From the NCBI RefSeq assembly GCF_900111145.1, contig NZ_FOIR01000001.1, positions 1,185,501 through 1,249,500 on the forward strand: DNA of 64,000 bases, read 5' to 3'. Numbering within the stretch: the stretch's first letter is position 1; every line of letters starts with the position of its first letter. This DNA is from Roseivirga pacifica (GTDB lineage Bacteria; Bacteroidota; Bacteroidia; Cytophagales; Cyclobacteriaceae). Of the stretch, positions 42,027 through 50,245 are shown one piece after another. The position numbers and the translations under genes were made by a program. Below the pieces are notes generated by a model that did no database searches, was not told where the DNA came from, and worked only from the letters and a program-made list of their open reading frames with translations.

Positions 42027-44081
42027 ATGGAGATGAGAAAATTAATATGGATCAAATTGTTGTTGGTAGTTGGCCTAGTAAGCGTGCAGGGCCAAGGAGA
42101 TACAACCAAGTATTTCCAGCCAACGGCATCTCACATGAAGGAGGCGGAAATCATTGTTCCTATCCTCAACTTCTACCACTACAGAGATATAGACTTAGAC
42201 GACTCTTTGTCGAGTGCAATTTTCGATAACTTTATTGAAGCCCTAGATGGCAATAAAAACTACTTTCTGGCTTCAGATATTCAGTCTTTCCAGAAATACC
42301 GTTTTAAGTTAGATGACGACCTGAAGCAGGGAAACCTGGTGGTGCCGTTCTATATATTCAATATCTACAACAAGCGATTGAAAAACCGTTTGGAGTATGC
42401 TTTGGCGCATGTAGAGGATAAGTTCGACTTTAGTAAAGATGAAACTTACTACTTTGACAGAGAGGAATTGCCTTACGCAAAAACAGAGGCTGAGCTTGAT
42501 GAGTTATGGCGAATGAATCTCAAAAATCAAGCGTTGAACTTGAAGTTGAGTGGGTCTGAGAATAAAAAGATTGCCGAAACTTTAAAGACGCGCTACGAGC
42601 GTTTTCAAAGTAATGTAGAAAAGTACAACAGCAACGATGTATTCGAAATTTACATGAACTCAGTTACTGAGGCTTTCGATCCGCATACCAATTATTTCAC
42701 CCCGCTGAATGCAGAAGATTTTGAAATGCAGAGCAAAAAGTCGCTTGAAGGAATTGGAGCTACGCTGCAACAGGATAATGATTTCACCAAAATAGTAGAG
42801 TTGAGGCCTGGTGGGCCGGCTTTCTTAAGTGGCGAGATTAATAAAGACGATAGAGTTGTAGGTGTTGCACAAGGCGCGGATGGCGAGATGGTAAACACTG
42901 TGGGTTGGAGATCTGATGAGGTTGCTGGGATTATTCGCGGGCCAAAAGGAACACTTGTAAGATTGGAGTTGCTTCCTGCTGGTTCAAGTGTTGGTGCGCC
43001 AACCAAGGAGGTGAAAATCGTTCGAGATAAAATCAATTTGGATGACGCTAAGGCTAAGAGTAAGGTGGTTCAGTTCACGGAAAATGGCCAAGAATACACG
43101 ATTGGTGTAATTACGGTGCCTGATTTTTACCTGAACTCTGAGGAAATGGAAGAGAGCCCAGAGGACTACTCGAGTACCACTAATGATGTAAAGAAACTGA
43201 TAACTGAATTGGAGAAAGAGGGTGCTGACGGCATTATGCTCGACCTGCGAAACAATGGTGGTGGTGCACTATTTGAAGCGATCAACATGACTGGCCTTTT
43301 TGTGCCAGGAGGAACGGTAGTTCAGGTGAAATACAAAAAAGACCAGATAGAGCAGCTTGATGACAACAACAAAAGCATGTACTATGATGGGCCGCTCAAT
43401 GTATTGGTGAATAGGTTCTCGGCTTCTGCTTCTGAAATTTTTGCTGGAGCTATTCAGGACTATAAGCGAGGTGTAATTGTAGGAGAGCAAACTTACGGTA
43501 AAGGAACGGTACAAAATGTGCGTGAGTTGAACGCGTTTTTGCGCGATCCAGGAGACGAAAACCTTGGGCTTATTAAGTACACCATGGCTAAGTTTTACAG
43601 AGTAACGGGCAGTAGTACTCAGCATTTAGGTGTAACTCCAGACGTGGCTTTGCCATCGGCATTTAGTGCCGAGGAGTTTGGTGAAAGCTCTAAGCCAAGC
43701 GCTATGCCTTGGGATAAAATTCCGGCTGCTAACTTTACACCGTTAGACTATGTTGATGGGAATTTGATCAGCCTTTTAAATCAGCGATTGAAGCAAAGAG
43801 AAAAGACGGATCAGCTACTGGTGGACCTTAAGTATGATATCGAGCTGGTTAAAAAGAATCGCAAATTACATTCGGTGTCGCTCAATTATGATGTTCGAAA
43901 AAAGGAGCAAGATGACCTAAAAGAACAGCGCGATGCAAGGGTGAAAGTAGGGGCTTCATTGAAAGAACTTGAGGCTAATAAAGTAAGCGACAGATCGCTT
44001 AATGACCTTAAAGATGCTTACTTAAAAGAAAGCATTCTCTTACTGGCCGACCAGATAGAAGCTAAGAAGCGAAAAGGATAA
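42027..44081 (+). CDS. prc: C-terminal (tail-specific) processing protease, Prc-like S41
   Basis: Exported protease of 684 aa. A signal peptide precedes an N-terminal helical domain (about 25-190), a PDZ domain (about 235-320, EGIGATLQQDNDF..RPGGPAFLSG), and the S41 catalytic core with LDLRNNGGG and the Ser-Lys dyad in FSASASEIFAGAIQDYKRG...GKGTVQ. A C-terminal helical domain (DUF3340-type, about 540-680) matches Prc. Prc trims the C-termini of periplasmic proteins and controls peptidoglycan hydrolases. It is monocistronic, with a terminator after it. Confidence 0.93.
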   Translation: MEMRKLIWIKLLLVVGLVSVQGQGDTTKYFQPTASHMKEAEIIVPILNFYHYRDIDLDDSLSSAIFDNFIEALDGNKNYFLASDIQSFQKYRFKLDDDLKQGNLVVPFYIFNIYNKRLKNRLEYALAHVEDKFDFSKDETYYFDREELPYAKTEAELDELWRMNLKNQALNLKLSGSENKKIAETLKTRYERFQSNVEKYNSNDVFEIYMNSVTEAFDPHTNYFTPLNAEDFEMQSKKSLEGIGATLQQDNDFTKIVELRPGGPAFLSGEINKDDRVVGVAQGADGEMVNTVGWRSDEVAGIIRGPKGTLVRLELLPAGSSVGAPTKEVKIVRDKINLDDAKAKSKVVQFTENGQEYTIGVITVPDFYLNSEEMEESPEDYSSTTNDVKKLITELEKEGADGIMLDLRNNGGGALFEAINMTGLFVPGGTVVQVKYKKDQIEQLDDNNKSMYYDGPLNVLVNRFSASASEIFAGAIQDYKRGVIVGEQTYGKGTVQNVRELNAFLRDPGDENLGLIKYTMAKFYRVTGSSTQHLGVTPDVALPSAFSAEEFGESSKPSAMPWDKIPAANFTPLDYVDGNLISLLNQRLKQREKTDQLLVDLKYDIELVKKNRKLHSVSLNYDVRKKEQDDLKEQRDARVKVGASLKELEANKVSDRSLNDLKDAYLKESILLLADQIEAKKRKG

Positions 44082-44111
44082 AATTTCTTTAAAAATTACA
44101 TTTATTTATAA

Positions 44112-44144
44112 AAGGCTATCTCGTATGTGAGATGGCCTTTTTTT
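44112..44144 (+). terminator. Rho-independent terminator after prc
   Basis: AAGGCTATCTC and GAGATGGCCTT form an 11-bp stem (one T-G wobble) followed by seven T. Confidence 0.85.
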
Positions 44145-44328
44145 GTATCTGAGAAATTAAGTTAAATCAAAACTATATTTTGTTCAAACGAAACCATTTG
44201 AATCTTTGAAGTTAAAAACATATGTTTGGAGTGCTGTATTGCGAATATTATTATGTCGATACACTAATTGCACTTTTTTATTTCGTTTTCCGTTCGTGTA
44301 ATAGATTTTTTATACTATTCATTTCTTA

Positions 44329-44362
44329 TACATTTGAAGGTTCAACCGAGTAGTATTTTTTA
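44329..44362 (+). promoter_or_regulatory. susC1 promoter and conserved leader element
   Basis: TACATTTG (44329-44336) fits the -7 consensus TAnnTTTG exactly. Three bases on is GTTCAACCGAGT (44340-44351), then a TATTTTTTA-like run. The same order and spacing occurs at 50181 before the second susC, so transcription likely starts near the G of GTTCAACC, about 45 bases before the ATG. No convincing -33 box was found. Confidence 0.6.
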
Positions 44363-44386
44363 TTTATAACCTTTAAACTACTAACT

Positions 44387-47300
44387 ATGAACAGAGTTTT
44401 GCTGACAGTTGTACTGTCAGTGCTTGTGGTTTTTGCACAGGCACAAGAACGAGCTGTCTCTGGTACAGTTACCGATGAAACGGGGCTGGGTTTACCAGGG
44501 GTGAACGTCCTTATCAAGGGAACAACACAAGGTGTTCCAACAAACGCAGATGGTACTTACAGGATTTCGGTGCCTGGGCCAGATGCGGTGCTAATTTTTC
44601 GATTCTTGGGTTATACCACTCAAGAGATTACTGTAGGTAGCCAGTCTACCATTAATGTAGAAATGCAGCCTGACATTGCCGATGCTGGTGAGGTTGTTGT
44701 AACTGCATTAGGTATTACAAGGGATAAGAGGTCTCTTGGTTATTCGGTGCAGGAGGTAAGTGGTGATGATGTGAACCGTGTTAAAACGGATAACATTGTT
44801 TCTTCTCTTTCTGGTAAAATTGCCGGTGTTCAGATTACCAATGGTTCTGGCCCGGGTTCTTCATCAAGAGTTGTTATTCGTGGTGTAAACTCAATTTCAG
44901 GTAACAACCAACCACTATTTGTGGTTGATGGTACGCCAATCGATAACTCCAACTTTAATGCTGGTGGTAATGGTGGTGGAGGTGTTGACTACGGTAATGC
45001 CGCTGCTGATATTAACCCAGATGATGTAGAGTCGGTAACTGTACTTAAAGGAGCCAGTGCTGCTGCACTTTATGGTTCGCGTGCTGCTAATGGTGTGATT
45101 CTTATTACTACCAAAAAAGGAACAAAGAGAAAGGGTATTGGTGTAACTTATTCTACCAGTGTTACTTTTAACGATCCTTTAATTCTACCAGAATACCAAA
45201 ATGAGTACGGTGGTGGTTACAAGCAAACTTTCGATACTTACGAAGGCGAGCCTGTAGTGAACTACGCGGCTGATGAAAGCTGGGGACCAAGAATGGATGG
45301 CCAAATGGTAAGACAGTGGTACAGCTGGTACCCTGATGACCCAGACTTCGGTAAATTGACTCCTTTCGTTCCGCATGAGAACAACATCAGAGATTTTTAC
45401 GAAACTGGTGTGACAACAAACAACAATGTTTCGCTTGCAGGCGGAAATGACGCAAGCCGTTACAGGTTGAGTATGACTAACTATACTTCTACAAGTGTAA
45501 TTCCTGAAAACAAGTTGGCTAAGAATACTATCTCGTTAAATGCGAGTACTAATCTTACTGAAAAGTTTACAGCTTCAACCAACTTCAGTTATATCAACTT
45601 GAAGAATGATAACATTCCTGGTAATGGTTATGGTTCTGGAGCAGGTAACGTGGTGACAAGTTTTAACCAGTGGTTCCAGCGTCAGCTTGATATGGATAAG
45701 TTGAAAAACTACCAAACTGCAGATGGTGTTGATAGAACTTGGAACATCAAAAGCCCTACGGACTTAGATCCATTGTACTGGGAAAACCCATACTATGTAT
45801 TGAATAACAGTACAAACGATATGGCTAGAGAAAGAGTGTTTGGTAATATCTCTTTGCGTTACCAAATTACTCCTGGTTTAAGTGTACAAGGTTGGGCAAG
45901 AACTGACTTTTATACTGATAGAAGAGAGCAGAGTATTGCCTCTGGTTCTATTCCTCAAGATGCATACAGCGAAAGTGTAAGACAATTTAGAGAGAACAAC
46001 TACGAATTGCTTGTTCAGTATCAGAAAGTATTTGATAACGAATTGGACTTAAGTATTAACGCTGGTGCAAACTCAAGACAGAGTAAATACAATAGCAACG
46101 GTGCTTCAACTGTTGGTGGTTTGAACGTACCTAACTTCTTTAATATCAACGCATCTATTGATAGACCAAGCATTACTGACTATGAAAGTAACCAAGAGGT
46201 TAATTCAGTTTATGGTAGTGCAAGTTTGGGTTACAAAGGAACTTACTTCTTGGAAGCTTCTTTGAGAAATGACTGGTCTTCAACGCTTCCTGCAGATAAC
46301 AATTCATTCTTGTATCCTTCAGTTACAGGTAGTGTTGTGCTTTCAGAGCTTATTAACTTAGATGTGCTGTCGTTTGCTAAAGTTAGAGGTAGCTGGTCTC
46401 AGGTTGGTAATGATACTAGCCCTTACCAACTTCAGCTTACTTTCGATGGTCAGAATAACTACGGTAGTTTCCCTGCTTATTCAACGCCAAACACTATTAA
46501 CAACCCTAACTTGAAGCCTGAAACAATCACTTCTCAGGAGGTTGGTATTGAGTTTAGCCTTTTGGATTCAAGAGTTGGAGCAGATTTCACTTATTATCAT
46601 GTTTCTGCTACAGACCAAATTTTGCCACTTGACATCGCTAGTACTACTGGTTACAACAGTACAATTGTAAATGCAGGTGAAATGGTTAACAAAGGTATCG
46701 AGGTTTCATTGAGAGGTACTCCTGTAAGATCTGAAAATGGCCTTACTTGGGATGTTAACTTTAACTGGGCAAGAAACAGAAACGAAGTTATCGAGCTTGC
46801 TGAAGGACAAACCAATTATCTAATTGCTAGCTGGGGTCCATCAATCAATGCGAAAATTGGTGAGCCTTACGGTACTTTCGTAACTGACGGATTTGTTTAC
46901 AATGATAATGGAGACAAAGTTGTTACGGATGATGGCTACTTCGAAAGAGCAACTAACCAAACTTATGGTTCTTATTTGCCAAACTGGACTGGTGGTTTTA
47001 CTAACTCGTTTAGCTACAAAGGATTTAACCTAAGTGCGCATATCGACTTCCAAGATGGAGGTACGCTTTACTCTGTATCTAACAGATATGGTACTTACTC
47101 AGGTATGTTCCAAACTACTGTAGGTACAAACGCTAAGGGCAACCCTATCCGTGACGATGTGTCTGCTGGAGGTGGTGTTTTAGCTGATGGTGTTAAGTCT
47201 GACGGTTCTCCAAACGATGTTTATGTTGATGCGCAAGAGTACTTTAAGCACTTGTCTTCAAGAAGAGAGTACTACTTGTACGATGCTTCTTTCATCAAGC

Positions 47301-47527
47301 TTAGAGAGGTAAGACTATCTTACTCTTTGCCTCAAAGCATGCTTTCTACTCTTCCATTAAATGGGGTTGATATAGCATTGATTGGTAGAAACTTGGCGAT
47401 TCTTCATAAGAATGTGCCAAACGTAGACCCTGAAAGTGCATATGGTTCTGGTAATACTCAAGGTTTTGAGAATGGACAGCACCCAAGCACAAGATCAATC
47501 GGATTCAACTTAACCTTTAGATTCTAA
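44387..47527 (+). CDS. SusC/RagA family TonB-linked outer-membrane receptor (locus 1)
   Basis: Outer-membrane importer of 1046 aa: signal peptide, carboxypeptidase-D regulatory domain (about 23-105: SGTVTDETGLGLPGVNVLIKG), plug (about 112-225, NNQPLFVVDGTPIDNS, RAANGVILITTKKG), then a 22-strand barrel to the C-terminal FNLTFRF. SusC channels import glycans or peptides too large to diffuse, using TonB energy, with SusD as a surface lid. Codons are strongly biased to GGT, AAC, AGA and TCT after the first 300 bases, suggesting high expression. It overlaps its SusD gene by one base. The substrate cannot be read from its neighbours. Confidence 0.95.
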   Translation: MNRVLLTVVLSVLVVFAQAQERAVSGTVTDETGLGLPGVNVLIKGTTQGVPTNADGTYRISVPGPDAVLIFRFLGYTTQEITVGSQSTINVEMQPDIADAGEVVVTALGITRDKRSLGYSVQEVSGDDVNRVKTDNIVSSLSGKIAGVQITNGSGPGSSSRVVIRGVNSISGNNQPLFVVDGTPIDNSNFNAGGNGGGGVDYGNAAADINPDDVESVTVLKGASAAALYGSRAANGVILITTKKGTKRKGIGVTYSTSVTFNDPLILPEYQNEYGGGYKQTFDTYEGEPVVNYAADESWGPRMDGQMVRQWYSWYPDDPDFGKLTPFVPHENNIRDFYETGVTTNNNVSLAGGNDASRYRLSMTNYTSTSVIPENKLAKNTISLNASTNLTEKFTASTNFSYINLKNDNIPGNGYGSGAGNVVTSFNQWFQRQLDMDKLKNYQTADGVDRTWNIKSPTDLDPLYWENPYYVLNNSTNDMARERVFGNISLRYQITPGLSVQGWARTDFYTDRREQSIASGSIPQDAYSESVRQFRENNYELLVQYQKVFDNELDLSINAGANSRQSKYNSNGASTVGGLNVPNFFNINASIDRPSITDYESNQEVNSVYGSASLGYKGTYFLEASLRNDWSSTLPADNNSFLYPSVTGSVVLSELINLDVLSFAKVRGSWSQVGNDTSPYQLQLTFDGQNNYGSFPAYSTPNTINNPNLKPETITSQEVGIEFSLLDSRVGADFTYYHVSATDQILPLDIASTTGYNSTIVNAGEMVNKGIEVSLRGTPVRSENGLTWDVNFNWARNRNEVIELAEGQTNYLIASWGPSINAKIGEPYGTFVTDGFVYNDNGDKVVTDDGYFERATNQTYGSYLPNWTGGFTNSFSYKGFNLSAHIDFQDGGTLYSVSNRYGTYSGMFQTTVGTNAKGNPIRDDVSAGGGVLADGVKSDGSPNDVYVDAQEYFKHLSSRREYYLYDASFIKLREVRLSYSLPQSMLSTLPLNGVDIALIGRNLAILHKNVPNVDPESAYGSGNTQGFENGQHPSTRSIGFNLTFRF

Positions 47528-48951
47528 TGAACATGAAACATATAAAATACATACTTGTATTATTCTTATTTGTGGGTTGTACAGGCGATTTTGAAGAGCT
47601 GAATACTAACCCGAATGATCCGGTATCGGTACCAACAGCGTATTTAATGACAAGTGCGCAGAGATCGGCTATTTATAGCTTCAATACTACCGGCATGTTG
47701 TACGCTCAACACTGGGCGGAAACACAGTACACAAGTACTTCGACATACGAGACAGAAGAAGCAAGCTTTAATGGTTACTATACTGGAGCGCTTGCCGATT
47801 TGCAGACAATTATTAACCTGAATACAAATGAAGCTACAAAGGGAGCTGCTGCAGCTTCTGGTTCTAACGATAACCAGATTGCCGTTGCTCGAATTATCAA
47901 AGTGTGGCTTTTTCAGGAAATAACTGATATCTGGGGTGAGATTCCTTACTCTGAAGCATTGGCTGGTGTAGATAACATTACACCTGCTTATGATACGCAA
48001 GAGTCTATTTATACTAGCCTAGTAAATGAACTTGAAGAGGCTGCCGCACAAATTGATGTGAATGCAGCTGGTATGGAAGGCGATATCATTTATGGAGGCG
48101 ATATGGCTAAATGGAGAAAGTTTGCTAACTCATTAAGAGTGCGTGTAGGTATGAGAATGTCTGAAGTGGCTCCTGCTGTTGCTGAGTCTGTGGTTTCGTC
48201 TGCACTTGGTGCTGATGTGTTTGCAGATAATTCTGATAATGCACTTTACGCTTACTTGTCTGATGCTGCCAACGATAACCCTTACTATCAGCACTTCTTA
48301 ACAAGAACAGATTATGCTGTAAGTGATGTATTGGTTGATTTTATGAAGCAACGCAATGACCCGAGATTGCCTGTTTATGCAAATACAACAGGTGACAATA
48401 CTACTGATGAGATTGTTGGTATGCCTTATGGTGTTTCTGAAGCAATTGCGGGTAGTGTTACCAATGCCTCAATTTCTTTCCCTGGTGATTTTGTAAGATC
48501 TGCCACTTCGGCTGGTGTAATTATGACGCATTCAGAATTACTTTTCTTACAAGCTGAGGCGATTGCAAGAGGTTGGGTAGCTGGTGATGCAGCTGCTACT
48601 TATAACGAAGCAATTCTATCGAGCATGGAGTACTTTGGTGTTGATGCTGCAGATGCTGCTGCCTATTTAACTGAGGCTGCCGTTGTTTATGATGCGGCGA
48701 ATTACAGACAGTTAATCGGAGAGCAAAAGTGGTTAGCGCTTTATACCAATGGTATGGAATCTTGGAGTGAGTGGAGAAGATTGGATTACCCAACTTTGAT
48801 GCCTGCGCCAAATGCTCAAGAGGGAAGAGAAATCCCAAGAAGAAGAGCTTATACTTCGAGAGAATATAACTTGAATGAAGCTAACATCAATGCTGCTGTT
48901 GATAGACAAGGAGCAGATGTAATGTCAACTAGAGTTTGGTGGGATAACTAA
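47527..48951 (+). CDS. SusD/RagB family substrate-binding lipoprotein (locus 1)
   Basis: Surface lipoprotein of 474 aa, the lid partner of SusC. Signal peptide with lipobox FVGC (near residue 18), then the SusD opening FEELNTNPNDP and the typical helical TPR core; the C-terminal part has WLALYTNGMESWSEWRRLDYP, a well-conserved SusD-like_2 signature. The start overlaps the SusC stop by one base; ATG 47533 is an alternative. No glycan- or peptide-degrading genes lie nearby. Confidence 0.93.
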   Translation: MNMKHIKYILVLFLFVGCTGDFEELNTNPNDPVSVPTAYLMTSAQRSAIYSFNTTGMLYAQHWAETQYTSTSTYETEEASFNGYYTGALADLQTIINLNTNEATKGAAAASGSNDNQIAVARIIKVWLFQEITDIWGEIPYSEALAGVDNITPAYDTQESIYTSLVNELEEAAAQIDVNAAGMEGDIIYGGDMAKWRKFANSLRVRVGMRMSEVAPAVAESVVSSALGADVFADNSDNALYAYLSDAANDNPYYQHFLTRTDYAVSDVLVDFMKQRNDPRLPVYANTTGDNTTDEIVGMPYGVSEAIAGSVTNASISFPGDFVRSATSAGVIMTHSELLFLQAEAIARGWVAGDAAATYNEAILSSMEYFGVDAADAAAYLTEAAVVYDAANYRQLIGEQKWLALYTNGMESWSEWRRLDYPTLMPAPNAQEGREIPRRRAYTSREYNLNEANINAAVDRQGADVMSTRVWWDN

Positions 48952-48973
48952 TCCTGTCGGAAATTGAATAAAT

Positions 48974-49008
48974 AAAAAAGGAGGTCTTTGACCTCCTTTT
49001 TTATTTTT
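48974..49008. terminator. Bidirectional terminator after susD1
   Basis: A perfect 13-bp stem (AAAAAAGGAGGTC with GACCTCCTTTTTT) and TTT loop lie between susD1 and the convergent gene at 49021. It should work in both directions. Confidence 0.9.
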
Positions 49009-49020
49009 AAGCCAAGTCTT

Positions 49021-49722
49021 TTAGAGTGAGGCTAAAAAGCTAAGTACTTCTTCATGGTCTTTCCAAGATACGTCTTGCGTTTTCTGTATATGTGTTTTTA
49101 ATGCGTTAAAAGCTGTCGAGTTCAGAATCGTCATATACCCTTTTCGGCTGTTTTTGAATTTTTCGAATGCTCCGTTTTTTATTTCAAAAAGCTTTACGAT
49201 TGCGTTCCAATCATTGCTTATGTTTCCTGGTCTTGCAAACTCATCTTTTGGGTTGAAAGATTTCTGAATCACTTTTGCAAGTTTTTGATCATTTGATAAG
49301 GTAAACTCTTCATATAGCACTTTGTCTACATTTTTAATATCGAGTTTGTTGCCATCAGTGATTTTAAAAACTCGTGTTTGGCCCGCTTCCTCAAAGGAAA
49401 ATGAAGCAATTTTGTCCATAGGTATTTCGTAAACAGCTCTAGTTTTGGGGTCTGCTAATAGCATAAGGTTTTCTGCAGAGTTGTAATTGCATCTCACATT
49501 GTCATAACTCTCTTTGTTTTCCAGGATTACCTTGCCAACCGGCCAATTGTTAAATAGCAAGGGTGTTCCGTATGTAGGTACGGTTTCGTCCAAGTTGTCT
49601 TCCGTCCAAAGGCTGCCTAGTCCAGTGAATTCGTTAGATAATGCCCTTCTTAAATTGTGTTGTGCGATTAGATTGTAGCTACTAAAAAGTAACAGTAGCA
49701 TTAGGGGTTTGAATAGTTTCAT
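49021..49722 (-). CDS. Secreted protein of unknown function
   Basis: Exported 233-aa protein (signal peptide LMLLLLFSSYNLIAQ). I do not recognise it. The first half is mixed beta (GKVILENKESYDNVRCNYNSAENLMLLAD); the second contains a helix-rich basic stretch (KVLYEEFTLSNDQKLAKVIQKSF..). It sits alone, convergent with susD1 and divergent from the second susC locus. It could be a recent insertion between two SusCD loci or belong to either; no sequence feature decides. Confidence 0.65.
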   Translation of the reverse strand: MKLFKPLMLLLLFSSYNLIAQHNLRRALSNEFTGLGSLWTEDNLDETVPTYGTPLLFNNWPVGKVILENKESYDNVRCNYNSAENLMLLADPKTRAVYEIPMDKIASFSFEEAGQTRVFKITDGNKLDIKNVDKVLYEEFTLSNDQKLAKVIQKSFNPKDEFARPGNISNDWNAIVKLFEIKNGAFEKFKNSRKGYMTILNSTAFNALKTHIQKTQDVSWKDHEEVLSFLASL

Positions 49723-50165
49723 GATTCAAAAATGTTATTTCGATTGTAAATAAACTCAAATGTTTTGTCATAGTAATTTCGCCATTTTCTAGTGTCTTCA
49801 CAAGTCCTTAATAGGAGGGGGCAATTGATTTTTTAATAAACTCAACCGAGGTCTGTTTAAGAGGTTTGTTCCATATTTACTTTGTTCATTGTTCGGTCTT
49901 TTTGTGTTTTGTATGGGGTTGAAGGATTGGTGTGTTATATAATTTTGGCTCAGAGGTGCTTTGGGAGTTTTTATTGTGTTTGTTAACAAATCTTAACAAA
50001 AGTTTATTCTGCGCAACCGTTTGTTAAATTAATGTTAAAAGAACTGTTGGTTGATAATTGGGTTTTAGGTTTGTTAATATTTTGAATAATAGGGATTTTA
50101 TTTCAAAAAATTTTGCTCAATTATAAAAAGACAAACATTCAAAAATCTTACAGTTTATTTTCATT
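49723..50165. other. AT-rich gene-free region upstream of susC2
   Basis: About 450 bases, very AT-rich, with no credible gene on either strand. An ORF at 49798-49989 (minus) has no features of a protein. The region holds the cluster of TTTGTTAA elements (49979-50077) and ends at the susC2 promoter. It is the longest non-coding stretch in the window and probably regulatory. Confidence 0.6.
49979..50077. promoter_or_regulatory. Cluster of TTTGTTAA elements upstream of susC2
   Basis: TTTGTTAACAAA (49979-49990, palindromic), TTAACAAA (49993-50000), TTTGTTAA (50020-50027) and TTTGTTAA (50070-50077) fall within 100 bases, with a near copy (ATGTTAAA) at 50032. No such cluster precedes susC1. It may be a regulator-binding array or just AT-rich sequence. 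Confidence 0.4.
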
Positions 50166-50180
50166 GGTCTGATTTTCTTT

Positions 50181-50212
50181 TAGATTTGGTAGTTCAACCG
50201 AGTTATTTTTTA
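50181..50212 (+). promoter_or_regulatory. susC2 promoter and conserved leader element
   Basis: TAGATTTG (50181-50188) fits TAnnTTTG; GTTCAACCGAGT follows 3 bases later at 50192-50203, then TTATTTTTTAC. It mirrors the susC1 element at 44329. The leader to ATG 50246 is about 50 bases. Confidence 0.6.
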
Positions 50213-50245
50213 CAAATAATTTAATTATTACTAAAACTACTTACT

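Noticed and set aside
49798-49989. 63-aa frame in the AT-rich gap before susC2
   Set aside because: Low-complexity Asn/Pro/Lys composition, no ribosome site and no recognised homology.
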